Below are positions 32,757 through 41,435 of a stretch of DNA of 53,421 nt, in pieces. Numbering within the stretch: position 1 is the first letter of the stretch; each line of letters starts with the position of its first letter. The DNA comes from SIG710 sp045604985 (GTDB taxonomy: Bacteria; Bacillota; Clostridia; Oscillospirales; CAG-272): assembly GCA_045604985.1 (NCBI GenBank), contig JAZUPD010000022.1:1-53421 (forward strand), given 5' to 3'. Below the pieces are notes generated by a model. The model ran no database searches. It saw only the letters and a program-made list of their open reading frames with translations, and had not been told where the DNA came from. The position numbers and the translations under genes are program-made.

Positions 32757-32797
32757 CCGCGACGGTGGAAATGCCCCATCCGTCTCGGTATTTTTTT
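32757..32797 (+). terminator. Terminator-like hairpin in the uracil permease leader (possible attenuator)
   Basis: An imperfect stem with arms 32757-32768 and 32776-32788 is followed by seven T (32791-32797), about 80 bases before the permease start. An upstream CCGAGA (32690-32695) is complementary to the 3' arm end TCTCGG (32783-32788), which could make an alternative fold. I cannot recognise a PyrR box or purine riboswitch in it. Confidence 0.6.
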
Positions 32798-32879
32798 GTG
32801 TAAAAGACAAAAGAACAGTGAGAGACAGCGGGCTTTTTTCGGAGAGCATGGGTAAAAATAAAAATCGGAGGAAATGATT

Positions 32880-34253
32880 ATGAAATTAGTCTACGGTGTA
32901 AAAGACAAACCCAAATTCGCTCAACTTATTATTTTTGCATTCCAGCAGGTACTTGCGATCATGGCGGCAACTATTGCTGTTCCCGCAATCGTCGGCAACG
33001 GAATGACAGCTTCGGCAGCACTTTTCGGCGCCGGTGTCGGTACGCTTGTGTATCAGCTCTTCACAAAGTTCAGAAGCCCTGTTTTCCTTGGTTCTTCATT
33101 TGCCTTTATCGGCTCTATGCTTGCAGCCTTTGCAGGTGCTATAGGTAACGGCGCTCTCGGTTATCTGGGACTTATTATCGGTGCTTGCTTTGCAGGTCTT
33201 GTTTATGTTGTTCTTGCTATCCTCGTTAAGCTTGCAGGCGTAAACTGGATCAATAAGCTCATGCCTCCCGTTGTTATCGGTCCTACAGTTGCTCTCATCG
33301 GTCTTTCCCTTGCAGGCGCAGCTGTTAAAGACGTATTCTCTTATGGCGCACACGACGGAAACGGCTTCGTAATGACAACTAACATTTGGGTTTCCTTCAT
33401 TTGCGCAATGGTAACTCTCGTTACCGTAGTTGTTGTTTCAACATACGGTAAGAAAATGGCAAAGCTCATCCCCTTCATTATCGGTATTCTTGCAGGCTAT
33501 GCAGTAGGTCTTGTATTTACCGTTATCGGTATCGCAACAAACAATGCTTCTCTTCAGATCGTCGACTTTGCTCCCTTCAAGGCTCTTGTAGCTGATGGCG
33601 TTGGTCTCAGCACATTCATTGCTCTTCCCGAGTTTACGTTCATCGAGGCATTCAAGGGCGTTGGCGATTTCAATGCATCTTATCTTGCAACTATTGCGGT
33701 AGCTTATATTCCTGTTGCTTTCGTTGTATTTGCAGAGCATATCGCAGACCACAAGAACCTTTCTTCCATCATCGAATCCGACCTTCTTGAGGATCCCGGT
33801 CTTCACCGCACACTTCTCGGTGACGGTGTGGGTTCTATCGTTGGTGCATTCTTTGGCGGATGCCCCAATACGACATACGGCGAATCCGTTGGTTGCGTTG
33901 CTATCACAAAGAACGCATCGGTTGTAACAATTACAGCGGCTGCTATTATGACGGTTGTTATTTCCTTCATCTCTCCCTTCGTTGCATTCCTTGATTCTAT
34001 TCCCGGATGCGTTATGGGCGGAGTTTGTATAACCCTTTATGGCTTTATCGCAGTTTCCGGTCTTAAGATGATCCAGAAGGTTGATCTTGAGGATGATGCA
34101 AACCTCTTCACAACCTCTGTTATCCTTATTTCCGGTATCGGCGGAATGGCAATGACCATCGGTAAGGTTACCCTCACGTCTATTGCTTGTGCGCTTATTC
34201 TCGGTATCATCATCAATATCCTTCTTTCAAAGAACAAGGCTGATGCTGAATAA
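32880..34253 (+). CDS. uraA: Uracil:proton symporter (UraA/PyrP family)
   Basis: A nucleobase-ascorbate transporter of 14 spans, importing uracil. The segment VVFAEHIADHKNLSSI contains the conserved Glu-His pair of uracil permeases, and DPGLHRTLLGDG, FFGGCPNTTYGESVG and the later CVMGGVCITLYGFIAVSG follow UraA/PyrP rather than the xanthine branch. ATG 32880 is eight bases after GGAGG, so it is favoured over ATG 32874. It is a single-gene unit with a long leader that probably regulates it, and a strong terminator follows. Confidence 0.93.
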   Translation: MKLVYGVKDKPKFAQLIIFAFQQVLAIMAATIAVPAIVGNGMTASAALFGAGVGTLVYQLFTKFRSPVFLGSSFAFIGSMLAAFAGAIGNGALGYLGLIIGACFAGLVYVVLAILVKLAGVNWINKLMPPVVIGPTVALIGLSLAGAAVKDVFSYGAHDGNGFVMTTNIWVSFICAMVTLVTVVVVSTYGKKMAKLIPFIIGILAGYAVGLVFTVIGIATNNASLQIVDFAPFKALVADGVGLSTFIALPEFTFIEAFKGVGDFNASYLATIAVAYIPVAFVVFAEHIADHKNLSSIIESDLLEDPGLHRTLLGDGVGSIVGAFFGGCPNTTYGESVGCVAITKNASVVTITAAAIMTVVISFISPFVAFLDSIPGCVMGGVCITLYGFIAVSGLKMIQKVDLEDDANLFTTSVILISGIGGMAMTIGKVTLTSIACALILGIIINILLSKNKADAE

Positions 34254-34269
34254 GCTTTAACAAAAATTA

Positions 34270-34303
34270 CAGGCTCGCAAAGAATTTTGCGAGCCTGTTT
34301 TTT
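34270..34303. terminator. Terminator between the convergent uraA and GNAT genes
   Basis: 12-bp perfect stem CAGGCTCGCAAA / TTTGCGAGCCTG (34270-34281, 34286-34297), loop GAAT, then six T. Confidence 0.93.
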
Positions 34304-34838
34304 ATTCATAAAATTCATCCCTGAGAATGGCACAAACGCCGATATTTTTGTATTCGCCCTTGATCAACATTCCACCCCTGCGGATGCCCTCAAATTTCAT
34401 TCCGACCTTTTCCATAACTCGTCTGCTGGCATCATTGCCCTCTATAAATTTTGCCTCAGCTCTGTGAATATCAAGATGTGAAAATCCAAATGCAAGCACT
34501 GCCCGCAAAGCCTCGGGAGCGATACCTTTCCCTCTGTAATCCGGATTCAAAACATATCCCATCTCGGCACAGTCGTTTGCATAGTCAAATGAGGTGAAAC
34601 CGCAGGTGCCTATCATTTTTCCGTTTTCTTTTAGAGTTATAGCCCAGTCAAAAAAATCACCAACTCTGTATCTTGTCCTCAGATATTCAAGATAATCCCT
34701 CGTGTACTGTTTACTTGGGTGAGGAAACCATGTTAGAAATTCGGTAACATCTTGTTTTTTAGCATATTCGTACATATCTGCGTCATCATCTGTACGCATT
34801 TTACGCAAAATGAGCCTGCTTGTTTCGATTTCGGGCAT
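34302..34838 (-). CDS. GNAT N-acetyltransferase (RimJ/RimL-like)
   Basis: A 178-residue acetyl-CoA-dependent transferase of the RimJ/RimL branch. The N-terminal strand is IETSRLILRKMRTDD. Motif A is GYVLNPDYRGKGIAPEALRAV with the acetyl-CoA loop RGKGIA, and the family ending is EGNDASRRVMEKVGMKFEG. The substrate may be an N-terminal amino group or a small molecule. It stands alone between two plus-strand genes and faces uraA across a shared terminator. Confidence 0.93.
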   Translation of the reverse strand: MPEIETSRLILRKMRTDDDADMYEYAKKQDVTEFLTWFPHPSKQYTRDYLEYLRTRYRVGDFFDWAITLKENGKMIGTCGFTSFDYANDCAEMGYVLNPDYRGKGIAPEALRAVLAFGFSHLDIHRAEAKFIEGNDASRRVMEKVGMKFEGIRRGGMLIKGEYKNIGVCAILRDEFYE

Positions 34839-34978
34839 TTTTGTAAATGTTTTATATATAAGTGCTCGTTTGATTTTTCATCAACCCCATTTTAATAATT
34901 TAGTGTTTACATTATAAGCCAAAAGTGGAAATAATTCAAGATTTTTTATTAAATTTATAAAAAAATTATTATAAACAC

Positions 34979-35024
34979 TGTACAAATAACATTTTGTATG
35001 GTATAATATAAAATGTACATTTGT
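34979..35024 (+). promoter_or_regulatory. asnB-operon promoter flanked by an imperfect inverted repeat
   Basis: TGTACA (34979-34984) as a weak -35, 17-base spacer, and a perfect TATAAT (35002-35007). ACAAATAACATTTT (34982-34995) and AAAATGTACATTTGT (35010-35024) form an imperfect inverted repeat that brackets the -10, a plausible operator for an unidentified regulator. The leader up to 35057 is short. Confidence 0.6.
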
Positions 35025-35056
35025 GCTTTGACGCTGTTGAAAGGTGAATTTTATTT

Positions 35057-36892
35057 ATGTGTGGTTTTGTCGGATTTTCGGGCAAGCTTGAGAATAAAAA
35101 AGAAATAATAAATGCCATGATGGGCCGAATCGTGCATAGAGGACCCGATATGGCAGGGGATTACCTCGATGAGGATATGGCAATTGGGTTCAGGCGTCTT
35201 AGCATCATAGACCTTTCAGATGATGGAAGACAGCCAATGGAAAATGAGGACGGTAATCTCGTTGTCGTCTTTAACGGAGAGATATATAATTTCCATGAGA
35301 TCAGAAAGGATCTTATTGAAAAGGGGCATATTTTTAAGAGCAATACAGACACCGAGGTGATTTTGCACGGTTATGAGGAATACGGAACCGATATCACTCT
35401 TAAAATACGCGGAATGTTTGCTTTTGTTATTTGGAATAAGAGAGAAAAGACTCTTTTCGGTGCAAGAGATCATTTTGGCATTAAGCCGTTCTATTACGGA
35501 AGCACGAGTGACGGTTCGCTGATCTTCGGTTCGGAGATAAAGAGCTTTCTCGAGCATCCTAAATTCGTAAAGGCCGTGAATAAAAGGGCTCTTCGCCCAT
35601 ACCTTACCTTTCAGTATTCCTCAATGGAGGAGACCTTCTTTGAGGGCGTTAAAAAGCTTTCTCCCGCACATTATTTCGTGTGGAGCGCAGAAAAAGGCAT
35701 GGAGATCACAAGATTTTGGGACGTTGATTTTTCCGAGGGAGTCGAGAGCTTTGATCATTATTGCGATGAGCTTGACAGGACTGTCCGAGAGTCGGTTGCA
35801 GCACACAGGATAAGTGATGTTAAGGTAGGCTCATTCCTTTCGGGCGGAGTTGATTCCAGCTATATCACCGCAGCTCTTATGCCAGATGAAACCTTTTCCG
35901 TTGGCTTTGCCTTTGACAAATTCAATGAGACGGATGAGGCAGGCGAGCTTTCAAAAATTCTCGGGATCAAGAACTTTAAAAAGATAATTGATGCGGATGA
36001 ATGCTTCGAGCATTTTGAGGATATTCAGTATCATATGGACGAGCCTCAGTCAAATCCATCCTCCGTGCCGCTTTATTTTCTTGCAAAGCTTGCAAAGGAG
36101 CATGTTACGGTGGTTCTTTCCGGCGAAGGGGCTGACGAGATATATGCAGGCTACGAGTGGTATGATGAAACTCCCATGATGCGTAAATATAAAAAGCTTC
36201 CGAGCTTTATAAGACGGTTAGCCGCCTCCGCCGTAAGAAGATTGCCTTATTTCAAAGGACATGATTTCATAATTAAGGGAAGCTCGCACCCCGAGGATTA
36301 TTTTATCGGACAGGCTTTGGTCTTCCCCGAAAAGGAAGCACTTTCTGTCCTTAAAGATGAATATAAAAATGCTCCGAGCGTTAAGGATATCACGTCACCT
36401 ATATATGCAAGAGTCAAGGGTAAAAGCGAGCTTATCAAAAAGCAGTATCTTGACCTTAATCTCTGGCTTCCCGGCGATATTTTGTTGAAGGCGGATAAGA
36501 TGAGCATGGCAAGTTCTCTTGAGCTTCGAGTTCCTTTTCTCGATAAAGTGGTCATGAAACAGGCACAGGAGATACCCGCCCGCTTTAAGATAAACGAAAA
36601 GAACACGAAGTTCGTTCTCCGTGAGGCTTCCCACAAAACACTTCCCGATGAATGGGCAAACAGGACCAAAAAAGGATTTCCCGTTCCCATTCGCTATTGG
36701 TTGAGAGAAGAGAAATATTATAACATCGTAAAGGAATATTTTGAAGCGGACTTTGCATCTGAATTTTTCAGAAGAGAAGCAATTATGAAGCTTCTTGATG
36801 ACCATAAAGACGGCAAGGCGCAAAATCAGCGCAAGATATGGACTGTTTTCACTTTCCTTGTTTGGTATAAAAAATTTTTTATTGAGGAATAA
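35057..36892 (+). CDS. asnB: Asparagine synthase-type glutamine amidotransferase (AsnB/AsnH-like)
   Basis: The N-terminal class II glutaminase is intact: catalytic Cys2 in MCGFVGFSG, then RRLSIIDLS, FNGEIYN and NTDTEVI. The C-terminal synthetase domain has the PP-loop SFLSGGVDSSYI near residue 260 and LSGEGADEIYAGYEWY. Both activities should work. Free asparagine synthesis is the default function. However, it is the first gene of a ten-gene unit with an ATP-grasp ligase and an aspartate racemase, and AsnH-type members amidate D-Asp in peptidoglycan cross-bridges of lactobacilli. That role is inferred here from context. The next gene is six bases away with its SD (GAGG) inside the last codons. 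Intact Cys2 argues against a lasso-peptide cyclase. Confidence 0.9.
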   Translation: MCGFVGFSGKLENKKEIINAMMGRIVHRGPDMAGDYLDEDMAIGFRRLSIIDLSDDGRQPMENEDGNLVVVFNGEIYNFHEIRKDLIEKGHIFKSNTDTEVILHGYEEYGTDITLKIRGMFAFVIWNKREKTLFGARDHFGIKPFYYGSTSDGSLIFGSEIKSFLEHPKFVKAVNKRALRPYLTFQYSSMEETFFEGVKKLSPAHYFVWSAEKGMEITRFWDVDFSEGVESFDHYCDELDRTVRESVAAHRISDVKVGSFLSGGVDSSYITAALMPDETFSVGFAFDKFNETDEAGELSKILGIKNFKKIIDADECFEHFEDIQYHMDEPQSNPSSVPLYFLAKLAKEHVTVVLSGEGADEIYAGYEWYDETPMMRKYKKLPSFIRRLAASAVRRLPYFKGHDFIIKGSSHPEDYFIGQALVFPEKEALSVLKDEYKNAPSVKDITSPIYARVKGKSELIKKQYLDLNLWLPGDILLKADKMSMASSLELRVPFLDKVVMKQAQEIPARFKINEKNTKFVLREASHKTLPDEWANRTKKGFPVPIRYWLREEKYYNIVKEYFEADFASEFFRREAIMKLLDDHKDGKAQNQRKIWTVFTFLVWYKKFFIEE

Positions 36893-36898
36893 AGAAAA

Positions 36899-38122
36899 AT
36901 GACAGATATAAATCTCGTTCCGGTGCTTCTTGGCGGAGATCTTAACAGTTATAATGTTGCCCGTGCCTTTCACGAAAAATACGGCGTCATTACACATGTT
37001 TTTGGCAGATATCCAATAGGTCCCACAAAGGATTCGAGGATAGTTAGATTTCATACCGTGCCGAAGTTGGATAACGATCGGATAATGGTGGAGGAAATGT
37101 GCAATTTTGCCGAAAAAAACAGAGGTGCAGCACTTATCCTTCTTGGATGTACCGACGATTATGCGGCAATGATAATTCGAAATAAGAGTAGTCTGGAGGA
37201 CAAATACATTTGTCCCTATATCGAAGAGAACCTGATGGACACTCTTGTCAGTAAGGCTGTTTTTTACGAGATGTGCGAAAAATATGACATCCCGTATCCC
37301 AAAACTAAGGTGCTTGATGAGAGCTTTGACGAGGAGGAGCTTTCGGAGGAGAGCCTTGGATTCTCGTATCCTATAATTGTTAAACCCTCCAGCAGTATTG
37401 CCTATTGGAAGCATCCATTTGATGGTATGAAGAAGGTATATACTGCCGCAGATAAAGATGAGGCTGCATCCATTATCAGGGAGATATACGGCGCAGGTTA
37501 TCCCGACAAGATGATCCTTCAGGATATGATCCCCGGTGACGACTCGAATATGTATGTTCTTACCGCCTATTCCGATAGGGATAACGAGGTAAAGATGATG
37601 TGTCTTGGACACGTGCTTCTTGAGGAACACACACCAAAGGGGCTTGGAAACCATGCAGCAATAATAACCGAGCATATGCCGTCCCTTACCAAGAAATTCA
37701 GGAATATGCTGGATGATATCGGCTACCGCGGATTTTCAAATTTCGATATAAAATACGATTCCCGCGACGGCTCTCTGCGTGCCTTTGAGATAAATCTCAG
37801 GCAGGGAAGAAGTAATTTCTATATAACAGCCGCAGGAATAAATATCTCAGAACTTCTTGTGAGAGACAGCATTCTTTGTGAGAAGCTTGATTATACCGAG
37901 TGCAGTGAAAGCTATCTCTGGCACACTATTCCGTTTGGAGTTGTGAAAAAATATGTTCATGATAAAAAATCTTTGGATAAAGCTAAAAAACTAAAAAAAG
38001 AGGGAAGGTCGAAGACCTCGCTCTGGTATGCTTACGACCTTATGAGAAGCCCAAAGCGACTTATCTGGGTTGCGGAGCATATGCGCCGTCAGTACGACAA
38101 ATATAAAAAATACTGCAAATAA
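36899..38122 (+). CDS. ATP-grasp ligase, probable D-aspartate ligase-like (Asl)
   Basis: A 407-residue ATP-grasp carboxylate-amine ligase. The N-terminal segment PVLLGGDLNSYNVARAFHEKYG recalls the D-aspartate ligase of Enterococcus faecium, which couples D-Asp through its beta-carboxyl to the Lys side chain of UDP-MurNAc-pentapeptide. Other family marks are LLGCTDDYAAMIIR, the ATP-binding YPIIVKPSSS near residue 158, and the metal-binding FEINLRQGRSNFY near 297. A basic C-terminus (about residues 360-407, many Lys/Arg) could hold it at the membrane where lipid-linked precursors lie. The aspartate racemase directly downstream fits D-Asp supply. Substrate assignment is an inference; other amino-acid ligases of the fold are possible. 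Confidence 0.8.
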   Translation: MTDINLVPVLLGGDLNSYNVARAFHEKYGVITHVFGRYPIGPTKDSRIVRFHTVPKLDNDRIMVEEMCNFAEKNRGAALILLGCTDDYAAMIIRNKSSLEDKYICPYIEENLMDTLVSKAVFYEMCEKYDIPYPKTKVLDESFDEEELSEESLGFSYPIIVKPSSSIAYWKHPFDGMKKVYTAADKDEAASIIREIYGAGYPDKMILQDMIPGDDSNMYVLTAYSDRDNEVKMMCLGHVLLEEHTPKGLGNHAAIITEHMPSLTKKFRNMLDDIGYRGFSNFDIKYDSRDGSLRAFEINLRQGRSNFYITAAGINISELLVRDSILCEKLDYTECSESYLWHTIPFGVVKKYVHDKKSLDKAKKLKKEGRSKTSLWYAYDLMRSPKRLIWVAEHMRRQYDKYKKYCK

Positions 38123-38136
38123 GGCAGGGAAGTATC

Positions 38137-38874
38137 TTGCAAAAGAAAAATAAAATCCTCGGTATTCTCGGGGGCCTAGGCCCTATGGCAACGGTGTATT
38201 TTTATGAAATGCTCACAGAGCATACCTGTGCCGAAAAAGATCAAGATCATATCGACATAATTATCAGTAGCAGGGCAACGACTCCCGATAGAACGGCGTT
38301 CGTTCTCTCGCAGAGCGATGAATCTCCACTCCCCATTATGCAGCAGGAGGCAGAAAAACTGATCTCCTGTGGGGCGGATATTATTTCTATACCGTGCAAT
38401 ACTGCACATTATTTCTATGATGCCCTTGCACCTATGCTGACTGTGCCGATGGTGAATATAATCTTTGAGACCGTGAGCTTTGTAAAAAATTCGGGTGCAA
38501 AAAAGATAGGTATTCTTGCAACCGAGGGAACAGTTAGCTCAGGCGCATATCAAAAGGTATGCTTTGAGATGGGAATAGGATATGAAGCACCCGACGAGGA
38601 ATATCAAAAAATACTTTCGGATATAATCTATGGCGAGATAAAGCAGGGTAAGGATGCTGATATGGCGAGGTTTGACCAGGTGTGTCGCCATATGAGAGAA
38701 AAGGGCTGCGAAAAGCTTGTCCTTGGCTGTACGGAGCTTTCTCTTATCGACAAGAAGAACAGCCTTGGGGACGAATTTGTAGATTCTCTTTCGGTACTTG
38801 CTCTTAAAACCATAAAAATGTGCGGAAAGACACCTGTTGGATTTTCCGATGAAATGATGAAATTTGTTGTTTAA
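38137..38874 (+). CDS. Aspartate/glutamate racemase family protein
   Basis: A cofactor-independent Asp/Glu racemase of 245 residues, interconverting L- and D-aspartate (or another acidic amino acid). Both catalytic cysteines are present: SIPCNTAHYF in the first half and LGCTELSLI in the second. The start is GILGGLGPMATVYFYEML, typical of the RacD/YgeA branch rather than MurI (which begins with GVFDSGxGG). Translation begins at TTG 38137 after a GGCAGGGAAG box. Between the ligase and the MurE-type gene, it is best explained as the source of D-Asp for cell-wall assembly. Confidence 0.92.
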   Translation: MQKKNKILGILGGLGPMATVYFYEMLTEHTCAEKDQDHIDIIISSRATTPDRTAFVLSQSDESPLPIMQQEAEKLISCGADIISIPCNTAHYFYDALAPMLTVPMVNIIFETVSFVKNSGAKKIGILATEGTVSSGAYQKVCFEMGIGYEAPDEEYQKILSDIIYGEIKQGKDADMARFDQVCRHMREKGCEKLVLGCTELSLIDKKNSLGDEFVDSLSVLALKTIKMCGKTPVGFSDEMMKFVV

Positions 38875-38888
38875 CAGAGGTAACTGAT

Positions 38889-40376
38889 TTGAAACTTGAT
38901 CTTCTTCTTGAAAAAGTGAATATTTTGAGCGGTATGAGTCCCCGCATAGGAGAAGAAGAAATAAATTCTCTCTGCTGTGATTCCCGAAAGGCGGCACCGG
39001 GGTCTGTTTTCGTATGCATAAAGGGAGCTGTTTCCGACGGACATGATTATGCCGCTTCAGCTTACGGCAAGGGATGCAGAATGTTCATTGCCGAAAGAGA
39101 GCTGTCTCTTCCCAACGATGCCAAGGTGTTTATCTCGGATAATACAAGAATTGCCCTTGCTGAAATGTCGCAGAAATTTTTCGGTGATCCCTCGAAGGAG
39201 ATAAAAGTCATCGGAATTACGGGAACGAAGGGGAAGACCACGACTGCACTGCTGATTTATCAAATCCTCAATGCATCCTCCATAAAGTGCGGATATATCG
39301 GCACTAACGGAATAATGTTTGACGGTCAGTTTTTTGAGAGCGTCAACACAACCCCCGAAAGCTACGATCTTGCCTATTATATGCGTAAGATGATCGAGGC
39401 TAATGTAAAATATCTTGTCCTTGAGGTGTCCTCACAGGCACTTTATATGGAAAGGGTAAGAGGGGTGGAATTTGAGAATTGCGTTTTTACAAATCTTTCC
39501 CCCGACCATATAGGAGGAAGCGAGCATCCCGATTTTGACCACTATAAAGCATCAAAGGAAAGGCTCTTTTCTGAGTTTAAGCCCAAGGTCGCCATATATA
39601 ATGCCGATGATGAGGCGTCCGAATACATGATGAAGAATTGCACCGCACCCAAATTCAGCTTTTCCCTTAAAGGAAAGGGGCATTTCAACGCTGAAGATCT
39701 CAGGATTTATCGGGAGAGAGGAAAGCTTGGCACGAGATTTCGCATAAGAGCCGGAAGCGAGCTTTCGGGTAGTGTTGATTTTCCTCTTCCGGGTGATTTT
39801 AATGCTTCAAATGCACTTGCAGCCACTGCGGTTTGCATTGGAATAGGGATAAAATTTGAAAACATACTTTTGGCTCTTTCGGAGGTTTCGATGAGGGGCA
39901 GATTTGAGGTGGTGGATGCACTGCCTTATGCAACCTTCGTTATAGATTATGCCCATAACGGCGTTAGCCTTCGAAGTGTGCTATCCGTTCTGCGTAAATA
40001 CGAACCATCAAGGCTTATTTGTGTTTTCGGCTCTGTTGGCGGAAGAACCAAACTTCGTCGTGCAGAACTTGGCAAAGTAGCCTCGGAGATGTGTGATTTT
40101 TGCATAATAACATCGGATAATCCGGATAATGAGAATCCGATGCAGATAATAGATGAGATCGCTGAGGCGTTCAGCGACGATGGATGTGACTATATTAAGA
40201 TACCTAACCGTAGAGAAGCGGTGCTTTATGCTGTCAAGAACGCAAGAAAGAATGATATAATCCTTTTTGCGGGCAAGGGACACGAGGAATATCAGCTTAT
40301 CTGCGGAAAAAGAGAATATTTTTGCGAAAGAGAAACAATAATCGAAGGGGCATTCGGGATGCTTCTGGGAAGGTAA
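38889..40376 (+). CDS. murE: MurE-type UDP-MurNAc-tripeptide ligase lacking the DAP-specificity Arg
   Basis: Mur ligase of 495 residues with the P-loop ITGTKGKTTTAL near residue 110, LEVSSQALYMERV (usually SSHAL) and FTNLSPDHIGGSEHPDFDHY. The third-residue recognition motif reads DNPDNENP near residue 414; DAP-adding enzymes have DNPR at this place, and Lys-adding ones lack the Arg. It therefore likely adds L-Lys or another diamino acid, not meso-DAP. This fits a neighbouring D-Asp ligase, whose known relatives act on Lys-type stems. Start is TTG 38889 with GAGGT upstream. Whether it is the only MurE of the genome cannot be seen here. Confidence 0.88.
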   Translation: MKLDLLLEKVNILSGMSPRIGEEEINSLCCDSRKAAPGSVFVCIKGAVSDGHDYAASAYGKGCRMFIAERELSLPNDAKVFISDNTRIALAEMSQKFFGDPSKEIKVIGITGTKGKTTTALLIYQILNASSIKCGYIGTNGIMFDGQFFESVNTTPESYDLAYYMRKMIEANVKYLVLEVSSQALYMERVRGVEFENCVFTNLSPDHIGGSEHPDFDHYKASKERLFSEFKPKVAIYNADDEASEYMMKNCTAPKFSFSLKGKGHFNAEDLRIYRERGKLGTRFRIRAGSELSGSVDFPLPGDFNASNALAATAVCIGIGIKFENILLALSEVSMRGRFEVVDALPYATFVIDYAHNGVSLRSVLSVLRKYEPSRLICVFGSVGGRTKLRRAELGKVASEMCDFCIITSDNPDNENPMQIIDEIAEAFSDDGCDYIKIPNRREAVLYAVKNARKNDIILFAGKGHEEYQLICGKREYFCERETIIEGAFGMLLGR

Positions 40377-40386
40377 GGGCATAAAA

Positions 40387-41103
40387 ATGGGCTTTTACAG
40401 ATTTGCGGACCGAATTTTCGAGCTGAAAAATAAATATGCTTATACCGCAAGGCTTTGCTCCGATTACGAGGTTGATGCCACAAACGCTGACTACGTTATA
40501 GAGGTCGGCGAGGATGAAATAGTGACAGAGAGAAAGGATAATGCGGAAAATTTTCCGCCTGATTATCTCGAATCTCTTGCTATTTACAGAAAAATTTGTT
40601 CTGTTCTTGCTCGGGAAGATTGCTTTCTTTTCCATGCCGCAGTTATTGAATATGAGGGAAGGGCATATGCCTTTACCGCAAAGAGCGGAACGGGAAAGAC
40701 GACGCATATTTCCCTTTGGAAAAAGGCCTTTGGCGATAAGGTGAGAATTATCAACGGGGATAAACCGCTTGTAAGACGCATAGTTATTGACGGTGAACCC
40801 GAATTTATCATTTACGGCACTCCTTGGAGTGGCAAGGAGCATAAAAATATAAATACATCCGTTAAACTTGGCGGTATATGCTTACTTGAAAGGGCGGAGG
40901 TTAATTTTATTGAGAGGGCAGGTAATGAAGCCATTGCGTTTTTGATGGGTCAGATGCTAGTAAACAAGGAGAGCAGTTATCTTATGGGGCTTATGAGCTT
41001 TATTAGTGATCTTTTTACATACGTCCCCATTTACCGACTTGGAGTTAATACCGATGTTTCAGCGGCAAGCGTTGCACGGGATGGACTTTTAAACAGAATT
41101 TGA
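40387..41103 (+). CDS. HPr kinase/phosphorylase-like P-loop protein
   Basis: A 238-residue protein of the HprK-like type found next to PqqD proteins, distinct from true HPr kinase. Its features are LFHAAVIEYEGRAYAFTA before the P-loop (KSGTGKTTHISLW), NGDKPLVRR after it, and YGTPWSGKEHKN. The HprK signature loop and N-terminal domain of genuine HPr kinases are missing. In RiPP and polysaccharide clusters such proteins phosphorylate peptides or have unknown targets. Ten bases separate it from murE, so it is part of the same transcript. Function here is unassigned. Confidence 0.82.
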   Translation: MGFYRFADRIFELKNKYAYTARLCSDYEVDATNADYVIEVGEDEIVTERKDNAENFPPDYLESLAIYRKICSVLAREDCFLFHAAVIEYEGRAYAFTAKSGTGKTTHISLWKKAFGDKVRIINGDKPLVRRIVIDGEPEFIIYGTPWSGKEHKNINTSVKLGGICLLERAEVNFIERAGNEAIAFLMGQMLVNKESSYLMGLMSFISDLFTYVPIYRLGVNTDVSAASVARDGLLNRI

Positions 41104-41156
41104 TGGACTTATATAATGGCTCGAAAGAATAAATAATTGAATGGGAGAAAATATTC

Positions 41157-41435
41157 ATGAAACTGAATGAAGGATTCGTAGTACAAAAAATAGGCGATAA
41201 CTTTTATGCTGTTTCCGTAACTAAGAATTCTGCGGTCGGAAACAGTATGATAAAGCTTAATGAAACGGCGCATCTTATGTGGGAAAAGATCGAAGATGGA
41301 TTTTCAGTTGATAAGATCGCTGAGGCGATAACTCTAGAATATAATATTGACAAAGAAACTGCTTTAAAGGATGTAATGAGTTTTTGCGAGCAGCTTGGAA
41401 AGGTTGGTATCCTTGAAGGAATCAATGAACCTTGA
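41157..41435 (+). CDS. PqqD-like (RRE-fold) small protein
   Basis: A 92-residue PqqD-type winged-helix domain: an N-terminal beta hairpin (FVVQKIGDNFYAVSV), NSMIKLNETAHLMWEKIEDG (the family's LNxxxxxxWxxL pattern) and C-terminal helices. In RiPP pathways this fold binds a leader peptide and presents it to modifying enzymes. The 53-base gap before it is the largest inside the unit but holds no evident promoter or precursor ORF. It overlaps the next gene by 11 bases. Confidence 0.88.
   Translation: MKLNEGFVVQKIGDNFYAVSVTKNSAVGNSMIKLNETAHLMWEKIEDGFSVDKIAEAITLEYNIDKETALKDVMSFCEQLGKVGILEGINEP

Noticed and set aside
32680..32800. Purine or guanine riboswitch upstream of the permease
   Set aside because: The conserved purine-aptamer loops are absent and the protein belongs to the uracil branch.
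36395..37675. 426-codon open frame on the minus strand across asnB and the ATP-grasp gene
   Set aside because: It is antisense to two clearly conserved proteins, has no family features and no SD; its openness reflects codon bias.
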